This document shows, in pieces, positions 54,246 to 63,770 of a stretch of 64,000 bases of DNA (position 1 is its first letter; the number at the start of each line of letters is the position of its first letter). The notes under the pieces were generated by a model. It was not told the origin of the DNA, searched no databases, and was given only the letters and a program-made list of their open reading frames with translations. This stretch comes from Symbiodinium sp. CCMP2592 (taxonomy: Eukaryota > Sar > Dinophyceae > Suessiales > Symbiodiniaceae): NCBI GenBank assembly GCA_905221615.1, contig CAJNDT010005913.1, positions 2,418,001 to 2,482,000 of the forward strand. Reading direction: 5' to 3'. The translations under genes were made by a program, and so were the position numbers.

Positions 54246-55267
54246 AGCTTGCACAGATTGGTTTGATCGGATTGACTGCTGGACTGGTTTCGGGATCGGC
54301 TCATGCTGGGACGGCGACGCACGCGTACATCATCGAGGGTTCCGGATTCTTCGGTGCGCCGGGGATCGAGCTGGCGCAGGTGGGTCGCGTGAATCTTTCG
54401 GATCCGAGCGATGTCGTGCGGACTCCGATGGCTGGGGATCTGCTCCGCTTTGGCGGAGGGGATATGAACGCTTCGGGTGAGGTCATCGGGTTTGAGAACA
54501 CGACCAACGCGCTGCGCACTGTTGATGTCAAGAGCGGCGGGAACACGCTGATCGACTCGATCGGGTTTATCGACTCGGGAGTCGCCGGGATGACACTGAC
54601 CAACGATGGATCGACAGCGATCGTGGTCGGGACGGTGGGCGCGTTCTCGCGCTTCGTGCTCGCTGACGCGGAGACTGGTGCCGTGCAGAGCGTGCACAAC
54701 ATTCTCAACTTCGATGCGATCGGTTCGATCGCTGTGGTTCCTGAGGGGCACCCTTCGTTGATGCCTGGTGATTTGTACGGCTTAGCGCTGACCTCTGGCG
54801 GGAGCGTGCGCTTGGTGCGGATTGATCTTGGCGCCAACACGATCACCACGGTGCATACCTTGTTCGGCGTTGGGTTCAGTGCGCAGTTTGAGACTGGATT
54901 GGACTTTGCGAGTGACGGCACGCTCTATGGAATGATTCAGGGCTTTGACGAGATCGCGCCGGATCAGTTCGTGGAGATCTCCAGTCACTTGTACACGATC
55001 GATACCACGACCGGAGCGCTCAACCTCCTCGGCGTGGTCGAAGCGGACGGCACATGGGACGCGGTCACGCTCGTGATTGACGAAGCGCCGGATACATCGT
55101 GTCCCGCGGATCTGACTGGGGAGGGTGACCTGAACTTCCTCGATGTTTCCGCGTTCCTCGCGGCGTACGGGAAAATGGATCCCATCGCGGACTTTGAAGC
55201 GGATGGGAGTTTCAACTTCCTTGATGTGAGCGCATACCTCTCGGCGTACAGCGCTGGGTGTCCTTGA
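54242..55267 (+). CDS. Secreted beta-propeller-like protein with dockerin
   Basis: 341 residues. Signal peptide LIGLTAGLVSGSAHAG, then propeller-like repeats (RTVDVKSGGNTLIDSIGF; GLALTSGGSVRLVRIDLGANTI; LYTIDTTTGALNLLGVV) and a dockerin end CPADLTGEGDLNFLDVSAFL ... SFNFLDVSAYLSAYSAGCP. It is translationally coupled to the dockerin-less propeller at 53202, which suggests the two act together. Confidence 0.85.
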   Translation: MKLAQIGLIGLTAGLVSGSAHAGTATHAYIIEGSGFFGAPGIELAQVGRVNLSDPSDVVRTPMAGDLLRFGGGDMNASGEVIGFENTTNALRTVDVKSGGNTLIDSIGFIDSGVAGMTLTNDGSTAIVVGTVGAFSRFVLADAETGAVQSVHNILNFDAIGSIAVVPEGHPSLMPGDLYGLALTSGGSVRLVRIDLGANTITTVHTLFGVGFSAQFETGLDFASDGTLYGMIQGFDEIAPDQFVEISSHLYTIDTTTGALNLLGVVEADGTWDAVTLVIDEAPDTSCPADLTGEGDLNFLDVSAFLAAYGKMDPIADFEADGSFNFLDVSAYLSAYSAGCP

Positions 55268-55288
55268 TTGGGTATACATCAGTTTTTG

Positions 55289-55318
55289 AGCCTCGCATCG
55301 ATGATGCGGGGCTTTTTT
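55289..55318 (+). terminator. Intrinsic terminator
   Basis: AGCCTCGCATC-gat-GATGCGGGGCT followed by TTTTTT, 22 bases after the stop of the dockerin gene at 54242. Confidence 0.92.
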
Positions 55319-55398
55319 TCATGCCTCTGATACCGTGGACACGGCACATGCAACGCAGTTGGGTTGGGTGCACCTGATTGGATAGAAAGGACAGCACT

Positions 55399-56967
55399 AT
55401 GAACAGCCTGCAGCGGATCATTGAGGGTTTAAATCAAGGGATTGGTGCGGCTTTGCGCGTTGCTGTGTGTTTGAGCTGCTTCGTGAGCGGAGCGAACGCG
55501 GATTGGCCGAGCGGGGTTGGGACTTCGATTGATGCGGGACCGATCAATAATTTTATTGGCGGCGAGCACGCGATGGTTTCGGGTGATGACGGCTCAGTAT
55601 GGGTTTCGTGGCAGGATAGTTTCTGTGTCGGACAACTCCGCGTGCAGCGTGTCGGATTTGAGGGTGACCTGCTGGTCCCGATGGGGATCGCGGCGCAGGA
55701 CGATCCGACGTGTGGGTTCTTTCTGCCTCCGAGCATGACTGTTGTTGGGGATGAGCTTGTGGTGAGTAGGGCGCTGGCGTCGGTGATGGATTCTCCGGTG
55801 CTGCGCTTTGATGAAATCGGCGCGCCTGTGTGGGGTGATGGGTACTCGGGGGAATCGGGGGTTGTGCAGGGTTTGGGCCAGCTGGTGACATTGTCAAATG
55901 GAGACGTGCTTGTTGTTACGAGCAGCGGCGGGTCGATCCTGGCGCAGCGCGTGGGCGCTGATGGGAAGTCGGTCTGGGATGAGCAGGCGGTGGTGGTCGA
56001 TGGGATCACCTCGAACCATCGGGTGTTCTCAGTCGTCGCGGATCAGAGCGGCGGCGCGATCGTGTTCTGGGATATTCATCTCGCGTATACCAAACTCATC
56101 TTTGCGGTGCGGATCAACGCGCAGGGTGAGCGGGTCTGGGACGAGACGCTGCGGATCGTTGAAGCGCCTCCTGGAGTCGCGAGCTCGCGGCACAGCGATC
56201 CGGTTGCGGTCAGTGACGGCGCCGACGGCGCGGTGGTGGTCTTTGCGAAGGGGTTCGAGACCGGGACGACTCCCGCCCCGCTGCTGATGCAGCGGGTGAA
56301 CAGCGACGGGACGCTGGCGTTTGATATCGGGGGCGTGCGCGTTTCGGACAGTCTGGATCGTCAGTTTTTCCCAGAGGTTGTGGTGGATCCAGCGACGCGG
56401 GATGTGTTTGTGGTGTGGTACGAGGGGCTGATCAATGCGAGCGTTCGCGCTCAGCGGATGGATCTGCTCGGACAACAACTGTGGGGGAGCGAGGGAGTCG
56501 AGGTGCGGGCGCTCTCGCAGGACCTCGCACGCTTTGATGCGGATGTTGTTGATGACGAGCTCTGGGTCGTGAGCGCGGATCTCGATGAGATCGCGGTGCA
56601 CGCGTTTGGTGCTGATGGAACTGCGATGAGCGGCTCGGGATGGGGTGTCACGGATGAAGGATCGCAGGGACGCGTGCAGTGCGTTGCGAGCGGCGACGGG
56701 GCCGTGGTCGGATGGATCGGCACCAACGAAAACGGCGTTGGATCAGTCTTTGTGCAGCGCGTGAATGATGGTGGACGCGTTGGGCATCCGGCGTGCAGTG
56801 GGGTGGATCTTGCTGAGCCGTTTGGTTCGTTGAACTTCTTGGATGTGAGCGCGTTCTTGAGTGCGTTTGCGGCTCAGGATCTGTCGGTTGACTTTGAATC
56901 CGATGGCTCGCTGAACTTCTTGGATGTCTCCGCGTTCTTGTCGGTCTTCAGTGGCGGATGTCCGTGA
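55399..56967 (+). CDS. Secreted repeat protein with dockerin
   Basis: 522 residues from ATG 55399, with AAAGGA upstream. Signal peptide (RVAVCLSCFVSGANA), then repeats of about 55-60 residues centred on LRVQRVGFEGDLLV, ILAQRVGADGKSVWDEQAVVV, FAVRINAQGERVWDETLRIV, LLMQRVNSDGTLAF, a blade seen in planctomycete and myxobacterial surface proteins. The dockerin end is divergent at its first loop (LAEPFGSLNFLDVSAFL) but ends SGGCP like the others. Confidence 0.85.
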   Translation: MNSLQRIIEGLNQGIGAALRVAVCLSCFVSGANADWPSGVGTSIDAGPINNFIGGEHAMVSGDDGSVWVSWQDSFCVGQLRVQRVGFEGDLLVPMGIAAQDDPTCGFFLPPSMTVVGDELVVSRALASVMDSPVLRFDEIGAPVWGDGYSGESGVVQGLGQLVTLSNGDVLVVTSSGGSILAQRVGADGKSVWDEQAVVVDGITSNHRVFSVVADQSGGAIVFWDIHLAYTKLIFAVRINAQGERVWDETLRIVEAPPGVASSRHSDPVAVSDGADGAVVVFAKGFETGTTPAPLLMQRVNSDGTLAFDIGGVRVSDSLDRQFFPEVVVDPATRDVFVVWYEGLINASVRAQRMDLLGQQLWGSEGVEVRALSQDLARFDADVVDDELWVVSADLDEIAVHAFGADGTAMSGSGWGVTDEGSQGRVQCVASGDGAVVGWIGTNENGVGSVFVQRVNDGGRVGHPACSGVDLAEPFGSLNFLDVSAFLSAFAAQDLSVDFESDGSLNFLDVSAFLSVFSGGCP

Positions 56968-56996
56968 GCATCTGCTGAGTTGTTGATTCAAAATAT

Positions 56997-57029
56997 AAAA
57001 AGAGCCCCGAATGTGCGTCGGGGCTCTTT
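56997..57029. terminator. Bidirectional intrinsic terminator
   Basis: AAAAAGAGCCCCGA-atgtgcg-TCGGGGCTCTTT. It has a T-run on + and an A-run (T-run on minus) on the other side, between the convergent dockerin and transketolase genes, so it can serve both. Confidence 0.92.
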
Positions 57030-57053
57030 GGGATTTTGGAATGAGGAATGTCT

Positions 57054-59024
57054 TTAAACAGGGACTCCGAGGAGCGCCATGACTTTGTTGACGATGTCCT
57101 GAGCAGTCAGGCCGCACATCTGGAGCATTTCGTCTGGGGTGCGGGCGCTCTTGGGGATGCGCTCGACATACATCTGCGCCAGTTCGAAGCCGTCTCCAGA
57201 TTCCATGAGCGCGTCGGCGATTGCGGAACCGAGTCCTCCGCCGTAGTTGTCTTCGAGGGAGACGACGAATCCGCCGTTGGCGGCGACGATGTCCAGGAGC
57301 TTATCGGTGTCGAAGGGGATCGAGTACATGTCGAGGAGAGTCGCGGAGACGCCCGCTTTATCGAGCAGCTCGACGGCTTTGTTGCCTTCGTGGACCATGA
57401 TCCCGGAAGCGGCGAGGACGATGTCGCGTCCTTGCGCGAGGGTTTCGAATCCGCCGAGGTTGAAGACATGGTCGTCGGAGTACAGCAGCTCGGTGTCGGC
57501 GCGAAGTGTACGCATGTAGCACATGCCTTCGTATTCCGCCATGGTCGCGGTGAGTGAGTACGCGGCGTACGCGTCGGCGGGCTGAAGAATGTAGCATCCT
57601 GGATTGCCGCGATGATCGGTCGTCAGTGAGAGCGAACGGAACCAAGCGACATCGGGAAGAGACATCTGTGATGGTCCGTCAGCGGCGAGGGTGATCCCGG
57701 AGTGTGAACCAACGATCTTGAGGTTCGCGCCGGAGTTCATACCCATCTCGATCTGGTCGTACGCACGCGTGAGGAACTTCGCGAAGCTGGAGCAGAACGG
57801 GACCTTCCCGGCGGCGCTCATGCCGGCGCCTACGGAGATCATGTTCTGTTCTGCGATTTTGCATTCGATGAAGCGATCCGCGTTGTCTTTGTTCTTTGCG
57901 AAGGTTTCGGAGAAGGTCGAGTTGGAGACATCCGCATCGAGGACGACGACGTCGGGGTTGGTCGCGCCCAGGGCGCGGAGCGCGACGCCGTATGCTTTGC
58001 GTGTCGCGAACTTCCCTGTGTGGAGGACATTCTCCATGTCGAGCTCGCGCATCGCTTCAGAGAGGGTGAGCAGGTCGTCGCTTGGGAGCTGACGATCCGG
58101 AGCTTGCGCGGGTGGTTCGATCGTGAACTGATCAGTCCCTGCGAGCGAGGAGGTGAGTTCGATGCGTGCTTCGTTGAGCTCGGCGAGAGCTTTTTCGAGT
58201 GCTTCGCCGGTCGCTGGCTTGCCGTGCCATCCGCCGCCTTGGAGTGAGGGGCAGCCCCATCCCTTGATGGTGGTCGCGATCACAGCGATTGGCTTGGCGG
58301 TTGGATCCGCGGAGACGGCGGTGAAGCGGTCGAACGCGTCTTTGATTTGGTCTGGTGCGTGTCCATCGATGCTGATGACTTCGAAGCCGTAGGCGGCGAA
58401 CTTGGCAGCGAGGACTTCTGGGGATTGTTGTCCTGAGACGCGATCGGCTTGGCCGTACTCGTTGCAGTTGACGATGGTGCAGACATTGGAGAGTTGGTGG
58501 TCGATGATGAAGTCCATCGCTTCGGCGATTTGTCCTTCGCGGACTTCGCCGTCGCCGCAGAGGCAGTAGACGCGTCGGTCGGTGCCGTCGAGACGCGCGG
58601 CTTTCGCGACACCTGCGGCGACGGAGAGACCCTGTCCGAGCGATCCGGTCGCGGCGTCGAAGAAGTCCACGCCTTCCATTGGGTTTGGGTGACCATCGAG
58701 GACGGACTTCCACTCGCGGAGTGTGGAGAGGTCATCGACAGTGAGTTTGCGGCGATTGTCGGCGTCTCCGACCATGACGCCGAGGGTCGCCATCGCGGCG
58801 TAAACGGCTGGGACAGCGTGGCCTTCGGAGAGGACGAGGCGATCTGATGTTGGGTAGTTGGGGTAGTCAGGGGACCAACGCATCGAGGAGAACATGAGGG
58901 TCGTGACGATGTGTCCGATGCTCATGGCGCTGGTGGGGTGACCTGTGCCTGATGCGGCGGTCATTTCGAGCGAGAGGCGGTCGAGTTCGATGGCTTGTGC
59001 GTGGACGGCGGCTTCAAATGACAT
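57054..59024 (-). CDS. tkt: Transketolase
   Basis: 656 residues with GGAGGT before the ATG. TPP-binding motif GDGEVREGQIAEAMDFI...VNCNEYGQ, the N-terminal SGTGHPTSAMSIGHI and the active-site LSEGHAVPAVYAAM, then the pyrimidine domain (FIECKIAEQNMISVGAGMS) and a C-terminal domain. Its organisation (SLPDVAWFRSL, DNYGGGLGSAIADAL) is closest to archaeal/planctomycete-type fused transketolases. It exchanges two-carbon units in the pentose phosphate route. Confidence 0.94.
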   Translation of the reverse strand: MSFEAAVHAQAIELDRLSLEMTAASGTGHPTSAMSIGHIVTTLMFSSMRWSPDYPNYPTSDRLVLSEGHAVPAVYAAMATLGVMVGDADNRRKLTVDDLSTLREWKSVLDGHPNPMEGVDFFDAATGSLGQGLSVAAGVAKAARLDGTDRRVYCLCGDGEVREGQIAEAMDFIIDHQLSNVCTIVNCNEYGQADRVSGQQSPEVLAAKFAAYGFEVISIDGHAPDQIKDAFDRFTAVSADPTAKPIAVIATTIKGWGCPSLQGGGWHGKPATGEALEKALAELNEARIELTSSLAGTDQFTIEPPAQAPDRQLPSDDLLTLSEAMRELDMENVLHTGKFATRKAYGVALRALGATNPDVVVLDADVSNSTFSETFAKNKDNADRFIECKIAEQNMISVGAGMSAAGKVPFCSSFAKFLTRAYDQIEMGMNSGANLKIVGSHSGITLAADGPSQMSLPDVAWFRSLSLTTDHRGNPGCYILQPADAYAAYSLTATMAEYEGMCYMRTLRADTELLYSDDHVFNLGGFETLAQGRDIVLAASGIMVHEGNKAVELLDKAGVSATLLDMYSIPFDTDKLLDIVAANGGFVVSLEDNYGGGLGSAIADALMESGDGFELAQMYVERIPKSARTPDEMLQMCGLTAQDIVNKVMALLGVPV

Positions 59025-59302
59025 GAGGGGACCTCCAAAAACGACGATGCCGCCCTTCCTGGACCCCTGTCACCGGCCTCAACACGAGGAAAATAGGGGT
59101 CCGGAGCGCGGCGGTCGCGGGTAAGTTGTTGTTCTGACAGCGAGTCTAGCGCCTCTTGGAGGCTTGCATTCGTCATGGATGAGCAGTGGCACTGAAATTG
59201 TTAGGATTGGGTCGAATTCTTGGGTCGATTCATTCCCATTCTGGGTCGGATTGGTCCAGAGGCGATGCCGAGGATGGGAGGGTTTGCTAGAATACAGGAC
59301 AC

Positions 59303-59324
59303 AAAAACCCACCCTGAAGGTGGG
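59303..59324. other. Hairpin overlapping the dnaN leader
   Basis: CCCACC-ctgaa-GGTGGG preceded by AAAAA lies 15 bases before the dnaN start. On the minus strand it has the form of an intrinsic terminator (GGTGGG-stem then TTTTT). On + it would fold just ahead of the ribosome site GGAG. The 314-base gap between tkt and dnaN (59025-59338) otherwise shows only promoter-like sequence such as TAGAAT at 59288. Confidence 0.5.
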
Positions 59325-59338
59325 CTTGGAGTCTACTC

Positions 59339-60508
59339 ATGAAAGTTATCTGCGAACGGGCGGCACTGCTCGAAGCGGTCAATCAGGTTTCCGGGGTGGT
59401 GGCATCGAGATCCCCTCGCCCGCAGTTGACCTGTATCAAGCTCACGGCGACCAACGACGCGCAGGGCGCGGAGCTGGTTCTTTCCGGTACAGACGCGGAA
59501 ATCGCGCTCTCTGTGCGGATCGGACGCGTTGAGGTTGAGCAGGAAGGCACGGCTCTTGTCCCAGCCGACAAGCTGCGCCAGATCGTCTCGGCGGAGGACA
59601 ATGAACCAACGCTGACGATCGAGTCATCTGGAGAGACCACGCACATCCGCGGTGCGGATGCACACTTCCAGCTCCACGGCTTTGACTCCAAGGATTTCCC
59701 GCAACTCGCTGACTTCAAAGGGGTTTCGGAAGGATCATCGGCGACAGCGCCGGCGAAATCGATCTTCTCGCTCGATGCCGGGACGCTCGACATGCTCATC
59801 GCTCGCACGCTCTTCGCAGCGGCGCGTGAGAACTCGCGCTACGCGATCAACGGCGTGCTGCTGGTTCGTGAGGGCAAGAAGCTTGATCTGATCGCGACTG
59901 ACGGACGCCGGCTCGCGAAGAGTGGCGCTTCGATCGATTCCAAGGGTGAATCGGCGCAGTGCATCCTCCCTTCCAAAGCGCTCTCGATGATCCAGAAGAT
60001 GGTCGCGGACGAGAACGAAGCGGTGCATATCGCCGTGACGGACAATCAAGCGGTCATCGCGTTTGGTGATGATCCGACGGACGCTCGTGCGACGCTCTCG
60101 ACGAATCTTGTCGAGGGGACTTTCCCACCGTACGAGGATGTGATCCCGAAGGATCAGGACATCAAGGTGACCTTCAATCGCGATGTGCTCAACTCGGCGG
60201 TCAAGCGTGCAGCGCTGCTGACCAACGAGGAATCACGCGGCGTGCGCCTCGCGTTCAACGGCGGTGAGAAGTCACTGGAACTCTCGTCCCGTGCTCCGGA
60301 GATGGGAGAAGCGACGATCAATGTGGGTCTGGACGCGTATGTGGGTGATGATATCGAGATCGGGTTCAATCCGGCGTTTATCACCGATGCGCTCAAGGTG
60401 ATCCACGACAACGAGGTCATGATCGAGCTCAAGTCTGGGAACAAGCCTGGATTGTTCAAGGCTGGGAACGACTTCGTGTATGTCGTAATGCCGGTGAATC
60501 TGAGTTAA
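59339..60508 (+). CDS. dnaN: DNA polymerase III sliding clamp (beta subunit)
   Basis: 389 residues. Begins MKVICERAALLEAVNQVSGVVASR, and shows three clamp domains, with FSLDAGTLDMLIARTLFAAARENSRYAINGVLL at the second domain and a C-terminal VYVVMPVNL close to the usual VMPMRL end. It forms the dimeric ring that holds replicative polymerase. It is not beside dnaA or recF, but it is about 27 kb from the parS site. Confidence 0.97.
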   Translation: MKVICERAALLEAVNQVSGVVASRSPRPQLTCIKLTATNDAQGAELVLSGTDAEIALSVRIGRVEVEQEGTALVPADKLRQIVSAEDNEPTLTIESSGETTHIRGADAHFQLHGFDSKDFPQLADFKGVSEGSSATAPAKSIFSLDAGTLDMLIARTLFAAARENSRYAINGVLLVREGKKLDLIATDGRRLAKSGASIDSKGESAQCILPSKALSMIQKMVADENEAVHIAVTDNQAVIAFGDDPTDARATLSTNLVEGTFPPYEDVIPKDQDIKVTFNRDVLNSAVKRAALLTNEESRGVRLAFNGGEKSLELSSRAPEMGEATINVGLDAYVGDDIEIGFNPAFITDALKVIHDNEVMIELKSGNKPGLFKAGNDFVYVVMPVNLS

Positions 60509-60531
60509 CTCTCGGCTGAAACTGATCTGAA

Positions 60532-60924
60532 CTACGAAGCTGATTTGGAGTATTCAGTCGATCGCGTGCTCGGACGCTCTTGGAGCGTTCGATGGTGACG
60601 CTGCGCTGATTCTGTGCTCTGGTGCGCACTGTGATGCGAGGAATGGAATACAGACTCGCGCTGAGAGGGTGCTTGCTGGATCGCGTGCGCACGGCGTCGG
60701 GCGGCTTTGCGGTCGCTGCGTTCGAGCAGCAGGACAGGGGCCGGGACACAGAGCAAGATCAGCACGCATACGAGCGCGATGGTCGGAGCTGTGCGGATCG
60801 TCTCAGGATTCATCAGCGCGATGAGGATAGCGATTCCTGTGAGAACAGTGAGGGTCCCCACGCTGAGCAGTGCGCCCCAGAAGAGCTTGTGTTGTGGATG
60901 AGAAACAGATTCACGCATCATCAA
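60532..60924 (-). CDS. Small two-helix membrane protein, hypothetical
   Basis: 130 residues. Two hydrophobic segments (FWGALLSVGTLTVLTGIAILIAL; TIALVCVLILLCVPAPVLLL) followed by a basic Ser/His/Arg-rich tail. There is no good ribosome site and no recognised family, but the hydrophobic pattern and codon use fit a real gene between convergent dnaN and divergent bamA. Confidence 0.5.
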   Translation of the reverse strand: MMMRESVSHPQHKLFWGALLSVGTLTVLTGIAILIALMNPETIRTAPTIALVCVLILLCVPAPVLLLERSDRKAARRRAHAIQQAPSQRESVFHSSHHSAHQSTESAQRHHRTLQERPSTRSTEYSKSAS

Positions 60925-61082
60925 TGGGGTTGCTCATTCTCTGAGGTACGGATGATTGGTCGCATCCTTGCGGCCGGGCAGAGGATATGGGGCAAACTCG
61001 CCTTGGACAGGGCACGGATCCGTTTTCCAAGCAAGTTTCGGGTGGTGCAGAGCGAGTCAGCGGTGTATCGTCCACATCGACA

Positions 61083-63683
61083 ATGACCATTGAATCCCTC
61101 CCCATCCTGAATCCATCGCGTTGGTGCTCAAGCAGAGCGCTCAAGCGGTGTGCGATGGTGGTGATGATCGCGGGCGGCGTGCTCTCGATGACCCCCACTG
61201 TTGCGACGGCGCAGGATGCCGGGACGATCTCCGATGCGGAGGTCTACGAGAATCGACCGATCGCGGCGGTGCTCGTGCGCGGATCGATCACTGCGGAAGG
61301 TACGCGGACTCCGTTGAGTCCTGAGGCGTATCAGCAGGCGCTCAATGTGCTTGTGTCCAAAGCCGGCGGGATCTTCGATGCGCAGGTCGTCCGCGATGAT
61401 GTGCGTCAACTCAATCGATTGGGACTGTTCCAGCGCGTCGAGATCTATGCAGGACTGACTGAGAATGGTGAAGTCGAGCTCGCGTTTGATCTGCTCGAGC
61501 GGATGCAGGTGATCGATGTCCAGGTGACTGGGAACACGGAGATCAGCGACGCGGAGATCCGCAGCGTGATCGATGTCATCCCTGGGACACCGATCGATCG
61601 ATTCCAGATCGATCGATCGGCGCGTCGCGTCGAGGAGTTGTATCGCGCCAAGGGCTACTACTTCGTTCGTGTGAATCTCGATGAAGAGGAACTCGCGGAT
61701 ACCGGTCTGGTCATCTTCCGCGTGCTCGAAGGGAATCGGCTCAAGGTCACAGCGATCCGTTTCTCAGGGAACGAAGCTTTTGAGAACAAAAAACTCCGGC
61801 GCGAAGTGGACACCAAACAAGCGAACATCTTCCGGCGTGGTCAGCTCGATGACTCGGTGCTGGATGTGGATATCGCGAACTTGATCGAGTTCTATCGTGA
61901 TCGTGGGTATCTGGATGTGCGAGCGGATCGTCTGATCCAGCCTGCTCCCAATGGTCGTGAAGCGATCGTGACCTATCTGATCGAAGAAGGTCCGTTGTAC
62001 ACGATGCGTGAGGTCCAAGTGGACATCGTGAGTCCCGACGGAGCGGATCAGGTGTTTACGCGTGAGCAGATTGCGGGATTGATGTCGATCAAGCCGGGTG
62101 ATGTGTACTCAGTGCGCGATCTCGACGAATCTTTGAAAACGATCCGCGAAGCGTATGGGCAGATGGGGTACATCGACGCGGTCGCTGAGCGTTTGGAGCG
62201 TCGCGACGAGAACGAGCCGTTGGTGGACCTCGTTGTCGCGATCTCGGAGGGGAGTCGTTCGCGTGTTGGTGAAGTGATTATCCAAGGGAATGACCTGACA
62301 AGACAAGAGGTCATCCGCCGGCAGATCGAACTCAAACCCACGCGTCCGCTGGATTCCAATGCGATGGAGCGGAGCAAGACTCGTTTGCGTCTGCTGCGAT
62401 TGTTCAATGAGCGTTCTGGCGCCAAGGTGACACCCCAGGAATCTGGTGTAGAGTTCTTCGCGGAAGTTTGGGACGATGAGTTTGTCCCCAGAGCACGACG
62501 AGAGCAACAGCCGAGCGAGAGCGCGGACGGAATCGAGCAAGAGCAGACTGATCCGATCACGCTGACGCTGTCGCCTCCGGATAACACAACATTTCGAGAT
62601 GTGCTGATCGAGATCGAAGAAACCAATACAGGGAGTTTCGATCTTGGTGGTGCGGTGTCCTCGGACTCCGGCGTAATCGGTCGCATCGCGATCACGCAGC
62701 GGAACTTTGATCTGAGTGACACTCCCGACTCGTTTGGTGAGTTCATCTCAGGAAGAGCGTTCCGTGGCGGAGGTCAAACTTTCCAGATCGAGGCGCTCCC
62801 TGGTAACGAGGTTCAAACCTATCGGATCTCACTTTCAGAGCCGTATCTGCTTGAATCGAACTACTCAGGTTCGGTGAGCGCGTTCTTCCGAAAGCGCGAC
62901 TTTGATGAGTTCGATGAAGAACGCTACGGCGGCACGCTCGGACTGGGGCGTCGATTCGGGACTCGATGGATCGGCAACCTGAACTTCCGATACAACGAGA
63001 TCGAGCTGAGCGATATCGATCCGGCGCGTCCTGTCGATGTGTTCCGCGATGCGATGCCGACAACGCTCGTTGGTCTCTCGGCTTCGCTCTCGCGGACCAC
63101 GCTCGATTCGCGCACTCGACCCACCAAGGGTTCACGCAGTTCGATTAGTGTTGAACAGGTCGTGGGTGACTATCAGTTCACGCCGATCAACTTGAGGCAC
63201 AACACCTTCATCCCGATCCGTGAGGACTATCTGGGACGATCAACGATCCTGAAACTCAGCACGCAGGTTGGGTATATCCCGCAGGGCCGTGACGATACGC
63301 CGACTTATGAGCGCTACTACTCCGGCGGACAGCAGTTCCGTGGATTTGAGTTCCGTACGATCTCACCAAAGGGCATCCGCAACGATAATGGATTGCCTTC
63401 GGACGATCCTGTTGGTGGTACCTATCAGTTCTTCTTTGGCGCTGAGATTCAGCAGCCGATCTATGAAGACTTCTTGTCGCTCGTCGCGTTTGTTGATTCG
63501 GGTACGGTGACCTTTGATCCAGGATTCGACGATTACCGCGTTGCGGTGGGTTTTGGGTTCCGTATTTTCATGCCGGCGTTATCTCCGGCACCGCTCGCGT
63601 TTGACTTTGGTTTCCCGGTCGTGAAGGAAGACGGCGACAAAGAGCGGCTGTTTACCTTCTCGGTGGACCTGCCCTTTAACTAA
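61083..63683 (+). CDS. bamA: Outer-membrane protein assembly factor BamA (Omp85)
   Basis: 866 residues from ATG 61083; the frame is open to 60987 without family similarity. Signal peptide VVMIAGGVLSMTPTVATAQ, about five POTRA repeats (FDLLERMQVIDVQVTGNTEI; LKVTAIRFSGNEAFENKKL; VGEVIIQGNDLTRQEVI) and a C-terminal 16-stranded barrel with the YYSGGQQFRGFEFRTISPKG loop (the conserved RGF motif) and a Phe-rich final strand ending in an aromatic/Asn. It inserts barrels into the outer membrane, so this planctomycete has a true outer membrane. It is followed by an ompH/skp gene, as is usual. Confidence 0.96.
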   Translation: MTIESLPILNPSRWCSSRALKRCAMVVMIAGGVLSMTPTVATAQDAGTISDAEVYENRPIAAVLVRGSITAEGTRTPLSPEAYQQALNVLVSKAGGIFDAQVVRDDVRQLNRLGLFQRVEIYAGLTENGEVELAFDLLERMQVIDVQVTGNTEISDAEIRSVIDVIPGTPIDRFQIDRSARRVEELYRAKGYYFVRVNLDEEELADTGLVIFRVLEGNRLKVTAIRFSGNEAFENKKLRREVDTKQANIFRRGQLDDSVLDVDIANLIEFYRDRGYLDVRADRLIQPAPNGREAIVTYLIEEGPLYTMREVQVDIVSPDGADQVFTREQIAGLMSIKPGDVYSVRDLDESLKTIREAYGQMGYIDAVAERLERRDENEPLVDLVVAISEGSRSRVGEVIIQGNDLTRQEVIRRQIELKPTRPLDSNAMERSKTRLRLLRLFNERSGAKVTPQESGVEFFAEVWDDEFVPRARREQQPSESADGIEQEQTDPITLTLSPPDNTTFRDVLIEIEETNTGSFDLGGAVSSDSGVIGRIAITQRNFDLSDTPDSFGEFISGRAFRGGGQTFQIEALPGNEVQTYRISLSEPYLLESNYSGSVSAFFRKRDFDEFDEERYGGTLGLGRRFGTRWIGNLNFRYNEIELSDIDPARPVDVFRDAMPTTLVGLSASLSRTTLDSRTRPTKGSRSSISVEQVVGDYQFTPINLRHNTFIPIREDYLGRSTILKLSTQVGYIPQGRDDTPTYERYYSGGQQFRGFEFRTISPKGIRNDNGLPSDDPVGGTYQFFFGAEIQQPIYEDFLSLVAFVDSGTVTFDPGFDDYRVAVGFGFRIFMPALSPAPLAFDFGFPVVKEDGDKERLFTFSVDLPFN

Positions 63684-63770
63684 AATCACTGATTTTTTGT
63701 GGTCAACCTTTGTTCTGTCGCGCGGTATATGATTGCGGGACGAACTGTTTTGATTAGGAGATTGCACCAG

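Noticed and set aside
49363..56967. CRISPR or tandem DNA repeats because of the recurring AACTTCCT-GATGT-AGCGCGTTCCT sequence
   Set aside because: These copies are in-frame parts of dockerin coding sequences, two per gene, not spaced repeat-spacer units.
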